From assembly GCA_964397545.1 (NCBI GenBank), contig CAYNIW010000001.1, forward strand, positions 248,001 to 312,000: a stretch of 64,000 bases of DNA, written 5' to 3'. Under the pieces are notes generated by a model, which was not told where the DNA came from, did not search any database, and worked only from the letters and a program-made list of their open reading frames with translations. The stretch comes from JAFGIG01 sp964397545 (GTDB lineage Bacteria; SDB-A). This document shows positions 53,617-62,475 of this stretch, piece by piece. The first letter of the stretch is position 1. Every line of letters starts with the position of its first letter. A program made the translations under genes and the position numbers.

Positions 53617-53644
53617 AATATATCAAATATTTTAATATTGTCAA
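53617..53644 (-). promoter_or_regulatory. Promoter of the DUF2089-DUF4097 operon with AT-rich upstream tract
   Basis: On the - strand, a perfect TTGACA (53639-53644) and TATATT (53617-53622) are 16 bases apart, leaving a leader of only about 12-15 bases. Upstream of the -35, bases 53646-53712 are all A or T apart from one C (53703), like an extended UP element for the alpha C-terminal domain. Confidence 0.7.
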
Positions 53645-53715
53645 GTAAAATTATTAATTATTTTAATATTTATTAAATTTTATATTAATATAATAAATAT
53701 ATCTATATTATTGAG

Positions 53716-53736
53716 GGGTTATAAATAGCTTAACCC
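53716..53736. terminator. Weak hairpin downstream of the histidine kinase gene
   Basis: GGGTTA (53716-53721) pairs with TAACCC (53731-53736) around 9 bases, starting 18 bases after the kinase stop (- strand). The tract after it is AT-rich but not a T run, so termination is uncertain. It is the only structured element between the kinase and the AT-rich promoter region. Confidence 0.3.
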
Positions 53737-53754
53737 ATGAATGAGGGGGGGGTC

Positions 53755-56229
53755 TTAGAAATTCTTAAAAGCTTGGGAAAGAGCTTTTTTCAACTCATCG
53801 AATCGAAAAGGTTTTGATAGTCTTGATTTGAAACCGTAAAGTTCAAAAGACGACATTACAGGGTCTGTGGCGTATCCGCTCATTACTATTATTCTCGCGT
53901 CCCTGTCCTTTTTAAGGATTTGCACGGCGACTTCTTTTCCTCCTATACTGCCTGGTATGGTGAGATCCGATATCACTAAGTCGAATCTGTCCCCGGCGTC
54001 AAATCTCTCTATGTATTTTGTGACGGCTTCTCTCCCGTCCCCGATAGAGGTGACTTCATGTCCTAAGATACTCAACATCGCATCAATTATGTCGCGGAGA
54101 AATTCATCATCGTCGAGGACGAGGATTTTTAATGTTTTTCGGGGGAGTCGGTCTTCATCTTTCTCTTTCTTGTTTTCAAAGTCGCTTGCCACAGCCGGAA
54201 GCGTAAAATATACGCAGGTTCCGGAACCTTTAATTGATTCAGCTGAAATCGTTCCGCTGTGTTTTCTTATGATTGAATGCGAAATAGTTAAACCCAAACC
54301 GCTGCCCTGTTTTTTTGTTGTAAAGTAAGGGTCGAATATTTTTTCGAGGTTTTCTTTTGAAATACCTATGCCTTCGTCTTTTATTGTCACCATGACCTCT
54401 CTGCCTTTTTCCGAGTCTCTATTTACAGCAGAGATAGAAATAGTTCCTCCTCGAGGCATTGACTGCTGAGCGTTTATGACAATGTTGCTGACGACCTGGC
54501 TTATCTGTCCTTTGTCGGCTTCGACTTTCCAGAGGTCTTTTTGAATTTCAGATAAGAGTTTCACATTACTGCCGCTTAGAGAGAACTCGGCTGTCTCAAG
54601 TATGAGTTCTCCGAGAGAAATAATCTCCTTTATTGGTTCTCCGCCCTTTGAAAAAGTAAGGAGCTGGTTTGTGAGGTTTTTGGCGTTTTCCATGGCTTGC
54701 GACGCGGTTTCGAGGAATAGATATGATTTCTCTTCTTTCGGAGTGAGCATTTTCGCGATTTCTATATTTCCGAAAAGTCCCGAAAGAAGGTTATTGAAAT
54801 CGTGAGCTATGCCGCCTGCTAAAAGGCCTACAGATTCCATTTTCTTGAGTTTCAGCCTTTCGTCTTCAGATCTTCTTATTTCTGTCAGATCTATTATTAT
54901 GCCCCGGATTCTTACCTGCGGCTCTTCCCCTGTGACGAAACTGCCGTGAAAAAGAGCCGGGAAAATTTCCGAATTTTTTTTAATCCCTCTGTATTCAGCC
55001 GCGCCGGTTTCCCTTGTCAGCATGCGGTCTGCGAATTCCTCTTTAACCTTTTCTCTTTCATCCGGAGCGACGAGATCAAAAGCGGAAAGTCCGCCTTCTA
55101 TATCCTGCGGGTTGTAGCCGAAGAGTTCGAAAAATTTCTTGTTCGCGTATGTGAGAAATCCGTTTCCGTCGAGTTCTATGACTGCCTCAGGGAGCATTTG
55201 GGTTATCTGCCTGAAGCGGGTTTCGCTTGATATCAGCCTTCTTTCGATTTTATTTCTGTCAAAAAATTCAAAAAAAGTCTCAGACAAAAATTTAAGAAAT
55301 TTCTTGTCCTCTTCACTCCAAGGACCTGAGCGGACATTTCTGAGGAGTCCCATTATCCCTGAAAGAACTCCGGAAATAGAAGACGGAATCAGAAGAAGAT
55401 AAGAATTCTCTTGTGCCAGAGAAGCTATGCTCGAGGACGGATAATAATTGGAATTTGCAAAAGAAGGGGGAACGACGACGCTTTCGGATTTATCAAGCCC
55501 AGCGAGAAAGACCGGGTCTTCCTTCAGAAGATAAATGGTATCTGCTGATTCGGTTTTTCCGGCTGAATATTTATATCTCGCAAAAGCTGTTTTTGCCGTC
55601 CCTGATTTTTCTTCGCATTCAAAAAGAAAAACGCCTTCTGCACCGGTGAAATTAAGGATATGGTCCAGCGATTTTGTCACTGTCTGGACCGAACTTGCGG
55701 CGTCCGCAGCGGCGAGTTTTGATGTTATCTCTGAAACGAGGCTTTCAAATTCAATTCTGTGCTTGAGGTCTTTTTCTGTTTTTTCACGGATAATTATCTC
55801 TTTACGCAGGTCTTCAATTTTTTTGCCCAGCCTGTCTATTGTGTCGTTGTAGTTTTTCCATGTGTTTTTGAGGTTTTCCTTTTCCCTTTCTATTTCAAGT
55901 TTCAGGTAGGCGTTCTCTTCAGAGAGTTCTCTTGTCCCCGCAGAGAGTTTTAGAAACGTCTCTGCGTATAGTCTTGCAGAAGTTATATTCTCTTTTGAAA
56001 TCTTCAGGTGCCATAGATTAGCTCCGATATGCTCAAGAGAAATGTTTTCACAGCAGGTGATTACCAGGCCCGAGACTCTGTTTTTGTTAGGTCCGCATTT
56101 GGTTAAAAAGTCACTTAGATTGTCGGAGTAAACCGCAATGTCGTTTCCGAGCAGTTCTTTTTTGGATAATGAGGAAATCTGAAAACCTTGCGGGGGGGAA
56201 CGGGAAAGACTTAAAAAAGCTTTTTCCAA
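53755..56229 (-). CDS. Hybrid sensor histidine kinase with GAF, PAS and receiver domains
   Basis: 824 residues from TTG 56229. The order is an N-terminal region with no recognised domain (1-100), a coiled coil (about 100-160), GAF (about 165-325), PAS (about 335-450; ITQMLPEAVIELDGNGFLTY), HisKA with GGIAHDFNNLLSG (His in the H box), HATPase (NIVINAQQSMPRGG, IKDEGIGISKENLEKIFDPYFTTK, GSGLGLTIS) and a receiver (ILVLDDDEFLRD, Asp in VISDLTIPG, Lys in LSKPF). No membrane segment, so it is cytoplasmic. It starts one base after the FIST gene and is likely its signalling partner. No output regulator is adjacent. Confidence 0.9.
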   Translation of the reverse strand: MEKAFLSLSRSPPQGFQISSLSKKELLGNDIAVYSDNLSDFLTKCGPNKNRVSGLVITCCENISLEHIGANLWHLKISKENITSARLYAETFLKLSAGTRELSEENAYLKLEIEREKENLKNTWKNYNDTIDRLGKKIEDLRKEIIIREKTEKDLKHRIEFESLVSEITSKLAAADAASSVQTVTKSLDHILNFTGAEGVFLFECEEKSGTAKTAFARYKYSAGKTESADTIYLLKEDPVFLAGLDKSESVVVPPSFANSNYYPSSSIASLAQENSYLLLIPSSISGVLSGIMGLLRNVRSGPWSEEDKKFLKFLSETFFEFFDRNKIERRLISSETRFRQITQMLPEAVIELDGNGFLTYANKKFFELFGYNPQDIEGGLSAFDLVAPDEREKVKEEFADRMLTRETGAAEYRGIKKNSEIFPALFHGSFVTGEEPQVRIRGIIIDLTEIRRSEDERLKLKKMESVGLLAGGIAHDFNNLLSGLFGNIEIAKMLTPKEEKSYLFLETASQAMENAKNLTNQLLTFSKGGEPIKEIISLGELILETAEFSLSGSNVKLLSEIQKDLWKVEADKGQISQVVSNIVINAQQSMPRGGTISISAVNRDSEKGREVMVTIKDEGIGISKENLEKIFDPYFTTKKQGSGLGLTISHSIIRKHSGTISAESIKGSGTCVYFTLPAVASDFENKKEKDEDRLPRKTLKILVLDDDEFLRDIIDAMLSILGHEVTSIGDGREAVTKYIERFDAGDRFDLVISDLTIPGSIGGKEVAVQILKKDRDARIIVMSGYATDPVMSSFELYGFKSRLSKPFRFDELKKALSQAFKNF

Positions 56230-56230
56230 T

Positions 56231-57388
56231 TCAGTCTCCGAGAAGTAGAAGAAAGAAAGTCATGTTGTGAAAAAGAGGTTTGGAATACCCCTTTTTGTTT
56301 TTAACGCTGCCGAATTCACCGAAGGAAGGAAAACCAGCGAGTCCTTCTATGGAAGGGCAATTCTCCGTGATTTTTTGAACTTCGCTGATGATGTCATTGG
56401 CTAAAACTTTTTTTCTGCCGGCACAGCTCACTATAAGAGCCGCAGTAGGTTCGAAATCAAGACTTTTCAGAGATTGTGCTATATCCGAAATGTCTTTGAG
56501 AATATTCTCCGGAGACGCGAGGCAGACTTGGACTGAAGAACCTTCGTTCACGGCGCTGAAAAGGTTGACTTCTCTGCCCACGGATCCCTCATCAGGAAGT
56601 AGAAGAGACCTTATCTGGTGTCCCTGATGCTCGTCTTCTTCAGTGACTTTGAACGTAATAATGCCCTGATCCACGAGATCTATAGGTTTGCCTAGTTCTC
56701 TCTCGACGAAATCCATGGCGGGGATCGCGCCTATTTCAAGTATCCTGGTCCCATCCGTATGTGTCACTGTGTCTTTTATCCCTACGGGATGAAGTTCGTG
56801 AGCCGTTTTAATATCGAAGCGGAATGTGCCGTTTATGGCGAGCGCAACAATGCCGTCGTCGAAGACTTCCCTGCCGGCATAGACGAAAGAGCTTTTGAAA
56901 GAATTGTCATCGCCCGCAAGACCTCCTATCAGAGGCCCTTTTACGGATTCGGAAAGAGCTTTGACTGTTTTCTGCGCGTCCGATTTGAATACGGAAGCTA
57001 TGTAATAAAGAAGAGGTTTGGAGGGATCGCATTTTTCGTTGAGTTCTTCAATGCATTTTTTTGCCGCTTTATATGGATCTTTTACAGCATCTTTTTGGCT
57101 TGTCAGAAACCAGTTTATCTTTCGGTTTGAATTTATAGCAAGAGCGGATATTCCCGCGTTGGCTATGTTTTGTTTTTCGTAAAACCCTTCACCTGTGTTG
57201 CCGAGGATCAGAAGGTTTGGATTTTGGATTACATCGTCAAACGCCTCGGCAGTTTCAGGAGACCCTCCATAGTGAATGGTCGGAAACAGAAAAACAATTT
57301 CGGGATCTATCTCGGCGAATTTCTCCGCTATTTGGATTCCGGCTTTGTATGGATCGGGGTTGAGTGAAAAATGTGAAAGTGCTTTCAT
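56231..57388 (-). CDS. FIST-domain sensor protein
   Basis: 385 residues. The N-terminal FIST domain (about 25-215) has VFLFPTIHYGGSPE, LLILGNTGEGFYE and PLIGGLAGDDNSF; the FIST-C domain follows, ending CPSIEGLAGFPSFGEFG. FIST domains are proposed to sense small ligands such as amino acids and are often linked to kinases. No signal peptide was seen. It is co-transcribed with the hybrid kinase, so input and transmitter are on separate chains. Confidence 0.88.
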   Translation of the reverse strand: MKALSHFSLNPDPYKAGIQIAEKFAEIDPEIVFLFPTIHYGGSPETAEAFDDVIQNPNLLILGNTGEGFYEKQNIANAGISALAINSNRKINWFLTSQKDAVKDPYKAAKKCIEELNEKCDPSKPLLYYIASVFKSDAQKTVKALSESVKGPLIGGLAGDDNSFKSSFVYAGREVFDDGIVALAINGTFRFDIKTAHELHPVGIKDTVTHTDGTRILEIGAIPAMDFVERELGKPIDLVDQGIITFKVTEEDEHQGHQIRSLLLPDEGSVGREVNLFSAVNEGSSVQVCLASPENILKDISDIAQSLKSLDFEPTAALIVSCAGRKKVLANDIISEVQKITENCPSIEGLAGFPSFGEFGSVKNKKGYSKPLFHNMTFFLLLLGD

Positions 57389-57507
57389 AGAGCCCCCTTT
57401 TCATTTTCAAGTATATTTTACCCCTTTTAATCCTTTGCATAAAGATAATATTTTTTGTCACAGCGCGTTTGGAAAAGAGTCTAATAATTATAACGAAAGG
57501 AGTTTTT

Positions 57508-58908
57508 ATGCTTTTTAGTTCCGCGCTGTTTTTCGCATTTGCTCTAAAAGGCGCCACGCTCAACGTGCCGCTGGATTACACGACGATACAGAGCGCGATA
57601 GACGCTTCTGTTGACTTCGACACAGTTCTTGTGGATAACGGAAAATACTACGAGAACATAAGGTTTTTCGGGAAAAAAATAACCGTCGCGAGCCGTTTTT
57701 TGATAAGCGGTGACAAAGTTGATATTCTGGGCACGATAATTGACGGCAGTATGCCTCTTTATCCCGATACTGCCAGCTGTGTCAGGTTCATAGACCATGA
57801 GGATACGAATTCTGTCCTATGCGGTTTCACTCTTACAGGAGGTAGGGGAACAATATGGCCTGATGTTCACAACGCAAACCTCTTATACAGAGAAGGGGGA
57901 GGTATATTTATAGATTCCGGATCCCCCGTCATAAGAGCAAACCTGATAGTAGGAAACAAGGCAAATACGTCAGCCGGACTTCAGAGCGCCGGTGGAGGAG
58001 GGATAAGAATTGCGGACGCAAGCCCGAGGATAATCGGCAATGTAATACTTCTAAATAAAGGCAGATACGGAGGAGGAATTTCGGAATATCACTCAAAAAG
58101 CGTTGTTAAAAACAATCTTATCATGCTCAACGGAGACGGAGAAGATTTCGGAGGGGGAGGCGTCTGGATTTGGGGGGCGGCAGGGGATACGACTTTACTC
58201 CTGAACAACACTATAGTTGGGAATACATCTTTTCAACGCGGAGGCGGTTTAATGGTCCGCTACAGCGTTGCAGAGGTTCGAAACTGCATATTTTGGGAAA
58301 ACATTTCATACTCAGGAGGAAATCCTCAGATATATTTTAGCTCCGGCGGCAGGGTTTTGGTTGAATACAGCTGTATTGAAGGCGGCTATACGGGAAATGG
58401 CAACATTTCGGAAAGTCCGTGTTTTTCCGACACAAACAAGCACTTATCACCATCATCCCCCTGTGTAGATTCAGGAGATCCGCTTGCTCCGGGAGACCCT
58501 GAAGATCCGTCCAATCCGGGGCAGGCGCTCTTTCCTTCGATGGGCCTTTTGAGAGCTGACATCGGAGCTTACGGTGGAAGCGAGAGGGTGGATTTGCCTG
58601 ATGTAACAGCCTATGTCGGAGTCGAGGAGCCGCCTTATGATGAAACAACCGGAACCAAGACAATAAACTCTATTATCGCAACCGGAGGTAGAATAAGGTT
58701 TAGACTGACAGTGCCCGAAAGGTGTTTTGTCTCAGTTAAAATCTACGCTTTGGACGGCTCTCTCAAAGAGATTCTCTGCGGGAGAATCTTTGACGCCGGA
58801 GACCATCACTTTTATCTGGACTCCGGCAGTTACAATTCGGGTGTCTATTTTCTGGCGGCGGAAACACAAAGAATGGTAGTATTGAACAAACTTGTAATAG
58901 TTCGATGA
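57508..58908 (+). CDS. Secreted parallel beta-helix protein with C-terminal sorting domain
   Basis: 466 residues from ATG 57508, with AAAGGAG upstream. A signal peptide (MLFSSALFFAFALKG) is followed by DYTTIQSAIDASVDFDTVLV, the usual opening of pectate-lyase-like right-handed beta-helices. Gly-rich coils such as GGGIFIDSGSPVIRANLIVGN and NNTIVGNTSFQRGGGLMV follow. The last 80 residues form a FlgD/Por-like sorting domain (VSVKIYALDGS ... YNSGVYFLAA), as in the UGA-containing protein. No catalytic residues were identified. It may be surface-attached or released. Confidence 0.82.
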   Translation: MLFSSALFFAFALKGATLNVPLDYTTIQSAIDASVDFDTVLVDNGKYYENIRFFGKKITVASRFLISGDKVDILGTIIDGSMPLYPDTASCVRFIDHEDTNSVLCGFTLTGGRGTIWPDVHNANLLYREGGGIFIDSGSPVIRANLIVGNKANTSAGLQSAGGGGIRIADASPRIIGNVILLNKGRYGGGISEYHSKSVVKNNLIMLNGDGEDFGGGGVWIWGAAGDTTLLLNNTIVGNTSFQRGGGLMVRYSVAEVRNCIFWENISYSGGNPQIYFSSGGRVLVEYSCIEGGYTGNGNISESPCFSDTNKHLSPSSPCVDSGDPLAPGDPEDPSNPGQALFPSMGLLRADIGAYGGSERVDLPDVTAYVGVEEPPYDETTGTKTINSIIATGGRIRFRLTVPERCFVSVKIYALDGSLKEILCGRIFDAGDHHFYLDSGSYNSGVYFLAAETQRMVVLNKLVIVR

Positions 58909-58930
58909 AATACGAAAAAAAGAAAATAGC

Positions 58931-59779
58931 ATGATTTCGCAAACAACTGAAGATTTTTCTCTTGTCGAGGACTCACTAAACGGAAAAAAGGAAGCCCTTG
59001 AGAAGTTAATCCGCAAATACCAGTCATACGTATTTAATATTTCCTTCAAAATGCTCGGAGACAGGGAGGAAGCCAGAGATGCTTCTCAGGAGATATTCAT
59101 AAGGGCTATAACCAATCTAAAAAGTTTCGGCAGAAAAAGCTCTTTTAAGACATGGCTGTTCAGAATAATGCTCAACCATCTTCTTGACTGCAAAAAGTCT
59201 CTCGCCGAAGAAAAACTGGTGTCTTTCGAGAGATATGCCTTTGCCATAAGAAACACGCCTGATACAGCTCTTGAGAACAATCCTGTCGAAGCGAAAATAC
59301 TCTGCGACGAGACGAGGAACCATTGCCTTATGGGAATGATCCTCTGCCTCGACAGGAGGCACAGATTCGCTTTCATAATAGGAGAGCTTCTGGGTTTAGA
59401 AGGAGAAGAAGGGGCTTCGATAGTCGGAGTTTCCCGTCAGAATTTCAGACAGATGCTCTCAAGGGCGAGGAGGAAAATACTTTCTTTCATGAAAGAAAAC
59501 TGCGGAATAATAAATGAAGAAAATCCCTGCAGATGCGGGAAAAAAGCCGGTGATCTTTTCAAAAAAGGACTTGTAAGTTCCAAGAAAAATTATTACGGAA
59601 AAAATTTCGGCTCCCTCAAAAGAGAGTGCGCGGAAAAGGGCGCGGCGCTGAATCTGTGGTTTGAAGAGGCGAGCAGAAGATTATTCTTAGAACAACCCGT
59701 TGAAAACTCTCCTGATATCTCATCTCTTATAAGGGAAATAGTGGATCAGAAAGAGATTGAAGCCATTCTCGGCGCTTAA
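58931..59779 (+). CDS. ECF-type sigma-70 family factor with C-terminal extension
   Basis: 282 residues. Sigma region 2 spans about 15-85 (LIRKYQSYVFNISFKMLGD, EEARDASQEIFIRA, SSFKTWLFRI). Region 4 spans about 125-190, ending GVSRQNFRQMLSRARRKI. Past region 4 is CGIINEENPCRCGKKAGD, then about 80 helical residues, a C-terminal extension seen in some ECF factors and possibly redox- or metal-responsive. No anti-sigma gene is adjacent. It lies 22 bases after the beta-helix gene. Its stop overlaps the converging TldE stop. Confidence 0.85.
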   Translation: MISQTTEDFSLVEDSLNGKKEALEKLIRKYQSYVFNISFKMLGDREEARDASQEIFIRAITNLKSFGRKSSFKTWLFRIMLNHLLDCKKSLAEEKLVSFERYAFAIRNTPDTALENNPVEAKILCDETRNHCLMGMILCLDRRHRFAFIIGELLGLEGEEGASIVGVSRQNFRQMLSRARRKILSFMKENCGIINEENPCRCGKKAGDLFKKGLVSSKKNYYGKNFGSLKRECAEKGAALNLWFEEASRRLFLEQPVENSPDISSLIREIVDQKEIEAILGA

Positions 59780-61008
59780 ATCTCTGAGACTTCCATCCGG
59801 GCGGCAAAATACTGATCCGATGAGAATTCTGAAAGCTTTTCCTGTGTTATTCCTAAAAAGTCTTTTCCGAACATGTCGAAGGCGTTGGATTTTATCTGCA
59901 GTTGAGGAAGCCTGCCTTTTATCTTTCCGTCTTCCAATAAAAAAGCGAGCTGAACCGGGGAACCAAAATTGCCTTCAGGTGTGAAGTCCCCTCCGGACAG
60001 GATGTAGACTAGTATAGCATTTTCTCCGCCGACAAGCTCTTTAAGCGTTTTGACCGTGGGTTTGGCTCGGAAATTCGGAGAAGCGAGAATCGGCGCCCCG
60101 TCGAACTGGGAATTAGCCGCTCCTGTGTTGACAAGACTGAATTTCTCGCTGGTCCGCTTGTCGCTGAAGGGGGCATTGAAAACTCCTTTCTGGATTAAGG
60201 CGAATTCATAACCGGGGTTGACCGTCCCTTCAGAGTCGAAAAACTGAGAATAAGCGAATGCCGGATCTTTTGTCTGGAAAAGAGTGAATTTCTCATTGAA
60301 TACTTGCTCGCCCATTTTACCGGAAAGAGATGAGGTTTTCATTCCCACGTTCAGTCCGTTTAAGTGTTCGGCAAAAAATGAAAAATCAGACAGGGCCCCT
60401 GTTAAAAAGACAACACAGTGTTTTTTTGCCGCTTTGAGGGGGCATTCACTCAAATACCCTGAGCAGAAAATATCCGAGAGTCGTAAAATTTCTTTTTCAT
60501 GGAAAGAACGGTTCACAAGAAAGATGTAACCGTCGAGAATGTTGAGAGAGGTTTTCTGTTTAAAGAAAAGAATGCTCGCAATAAAATCGTCTATGTAGGT
60601 TAAGCTCAAACCCGCGTCGTTGGTCATTTGGATTTCATTTTTATGTCTGGCTATGCTGTGTGAAAAATCGAATTCGGAATGTCTAATTTTCAGTTCAGAG
60701 AGCAGATCATGGGTTTTGTCGAGAAGCTCTTCGTTCTGAAACTTTTCATTTGCGTGTTTCCATGACTCTTCTCTGTCTCCTGTCGGTTCAAAAGGGTATT
60801 CAACGGCAGTATTAAGAGCTTGCTCCGCTGTTCTTTTAAGTTCATCTTCGTCTGCAGGGCCTATTGCGCCTGCTATTCCTAATTTTCCACCATCATAGAC
60901 TCTCATCCCGGTTTTGGTGTCGCGCGTGTTCTTGACTCCGGAAACTTCAGTGTTCCTTATCATTATAGAGAAACTTTCCTGCTTTTGGACTATTTTTTCG
61001 TATTTCAA
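59776..61008 (-). CDS. TldE/PmbA-family protein
   Basis: 410 residues. The TldD/PmbA N-terminal domain is recognisable (MRVYDGGKLGIAGAIG), as is the C-terminal domain (NFRAKPTVKTLKELVGGENAILVYILSGGDF, in parts). It lacks the HExxxH zinc motif, as expected for the TldE partner of a TldD/E protease. It follows the TldD gene by 13 bases. TldD/E degrades or matures peptides in other bacteria; no peptide substrate gene was seen here. Confidence 0.85.
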   Translation of the reverse strand: MKYEKIVQKQESFSIMIRNTEVSGVKNTRDTKTGMRVYDGGKLGIAGAIGPADEDELKRTAEQALNTAVEYPFEPTGDREESWKHANEKFQNEELLDKTHDLLSELKIRHSEFDFSHSIARHKNEIQMTNDAGLSLTYIDDFIASILFFKQKTSLNILDGYIFLVNRSFHEKEILRLSDIFCSGYLSECPLKAAKKHCVVFLTGALSDFSFFAEHLNGLNVGMKTSSLSGKMGEQVFNEKFTLFQTKDPAFAYSQFFDSEGTVNPGYEFALIQKGVFNAPFSDKRTSEKFSLVNTGAANSQFDGAPILASPNFRAKPTVKTLKELVGGENAILVYILSGGDFTPEGNFGSPVQLAFLLEDGKIKGRLPQLQIKSNAFDMFGKDFLGITQEKLSEFSSDQYFAARMEVSEI

Positions 61009-61021
61009 TTTTTCCCTCCGG

Positions 61022-62356
61022 TCACTGGACGTTCATTTTTGAAACTGTCGTGTATGGCCCGCCGAAAGACACAGGAAGAGGATACTGGTCGTTTTTTCCG
61101 CATCCTCCTCCGACGGGAGAAAAAATTTCAGTCTCTTTTGAAAGGTCTTCGATTTCTGAAAGGGTCTTAAAGACATTCCCGGTCAAAACCGAAACATTCA
61201 GGGGCTGAGTTATTTCGCCGCCTTTTACGAGATAGCTTCTGTTGGGGGCGAGGGTGAAAGTGGAAAGTCCAGACCCGTGCTTTACTGAATCTATCAGAAT
61301 AGCTTCTCCGGCGTTTTTCAACAGTTCTTTTTTCGGAGTTACACCCGGCAGTATGTAGGTGTTTGTCATTCTGACTATCGGTTCAAAGAGGTATGAGACC
61401 GCTCTCGCGTTGCCTGTGGGCTCTTCTCCGAGATCAACTGCCGTTTCCACACTGTGGAGCCTTCCCGAGAGAATGCCTTTATTAATGAGGTATGTCTTTC
61501 GCGCGGAAGTTCCTTCGTCGTCGAAGGGAGTAAATCCTGCCTCTCTGAGTCCGCCGTCGTCAACTATTGAGAGAGAGTCAGACGCGATTTTCTTTCCAAT
61601 CTGCCATTCTTCAGCCATTTTTTTGTCTCCGAGCATGAAATCGGCTTCGCTTTTATGGCCGAAGCTTTCATGAGCGAATATACCGGCGGCGAAAGGAGAA
61701 AGGATGACTTTATATGAGCCGGATTCTACTGGTTTAACTTTGCTAACATAACGGGAGCAATCCTCAAGAAGCTTTTCAAACTCGGAAGGGTCTCTTTCGA
61801 GCGCTTTTAAGGAAGTCCCTGATCTTGAAAAATTTTCATTAAGCCTGTTAACGCCTTCCGTCATCGTGAAGTTCAGTTTGATTCCGCAGTTCTGGACGTC
61901 GAAAGTAATATCCGTTCCGAGGCTTGACATGAAATTTTTTACGACTCTCCTGTCCTGATAGAGTCCGCCCCAGTTTTTTACGAAAGAGTTTTTTGAAAGA
62001 ATATCGAGGAATATTTTAAGAAAACCCTCTTTTTCAGAGGTTTCGACACCTGAAATATCGTCATCGCTGAAAGCCATGAACTCGCCGTTGTTTATTTCGA
62101 ATTTCCCCTTTATGTCCTCACGGCAAAGGGAAGATTTTTTTGCCAGAGAGTAAAGCCCGTCCAACTCTTCCTGTGTCCCGGATTCGTCGTCAATAGAGCC
62201 CAGAAACCATTTTTTGCCGTCGAAAAGCCTTATGAAAGCGGCTTTGTATGTCCTTTTTTTCAGCTCTTCCGTCACTCCGTTTTTCACGACGATTTTTGTT
62301 TCAGATACGCGTTCTATTCTGATGTCTGAATAAACCCCTTCGGGGAATCTGAGCAT
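61022..62356 (-). CDS. tldD: TldD-family metalloprotease subunit
   Basis: 444 residues. The zinc motif HESFGHKSEADFMLG (HExxxH) identifies the catalytic TldD subunit; the C-terminal domain has ILIDSVKHGSGLSTFTLAPN and FSPVGGGCGKNDQYPLPVSFG. AGGAGG precedes the ATG. It forms an operon with the TldE gene and is divergent from the Fur-family gene, with overlapping promoters. Confidence 0.9.
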   Translation of the reverse strand: MLRFPEGVYSDIRIERVSETKIVVKNGVTEELKKRTYKAAFIRLFDGKKWFLGSIDDESGTQEELDGLYSLAKKSSLCREDIKGKFEINNGEFMAFSDDDISGVETSEKEGFLKIFLDILSKNSFVKNWGGLYQDRRVVKNFMSSLGTDITFDVQNCGIKLNFTMTEGVNRLNENFSRSGTSLKALERDPSEFEKLLEDCSRYVSKVKPVESGSYKVILSPFAAGIFAHESFGHKSEADFMLGDKKMAEEWQIGKKIASDSLSIVDDGGLREAGFTPFDDEGTSARKTYLINKGILSGRLHSVETAVDLGEEPTGNARAVSYLFEPIVRMTNTYILPGVTPKKELLKNAGEAILIDSVKHGSGLSTFTLAPNRSYLVKGGEITQPLNVSVLTGNVFKTLSEIEDLSKETEIFSPVGGGCGKNDQYPLPVSFGGPYTTVSKMNVQ

Positions 62357-62388
62357 TTTTCCTCCTAATTTTCTGCCTTAAAAGTTGA

Positions 62389-62417
62389 ATTCTATATTTT
62401 TTATTGACTCAAAGCAA
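62389..62417 (-). promoter_or_regulatory. Promoter of the tldD-tldE pair
   Basis: On the - strand, TTGCTT (62412-62417) and TAGAAT (62389-62394) are 17 bases apart. The element overlaps the divergent Fur-gene promoter between 62404 and 62417, so the two may compete for RNA polymerase. Confidence 0.45.
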
Positions 62418-62432
62418 TACGAAGAATAAAAT
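62404..62432 (+). promoter_or_regulatory. Promoter of the Fur-family/ABC importer operon
   Basis: TTGACT (62404-62409) and TAAAAT (62427-62432) lie exactly 17 bases apart, each one base from consensus. The predicted start near 62439 falls inside a candidate Fur-family box. Confidence 0.65.
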
Positions 62433-62435
62433 TGA

Positions 62436-62450
62436 TGCGAATGATTTGCG
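62436..62450. promoter_or_regulatory. Candidate Fur-family operator
   Basis: The 15-base TGCGAATGATTTGCG has the 7-1-7 layout and the AAT-N-ATT core seen in Zur, PerR and Fur boxes, with imperfect symmetry in the flanks. It covers the predicted start site. A separate perfect repeat, TGCGAAT (62436-62442) with ATTCGCA (62457-62463), also begins here. Autorepression is inferred. Confidence 0.5.
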
Positions 62451-62475
62451 CGAAAGATTCGCAGGTTGTTAAATT

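Noticed and set aside
53640..53715. Replication origin in the AT-rich tract
   Set aside because: No DnaA boxes or origin genes nearby; a well-formed promoter explains the location.
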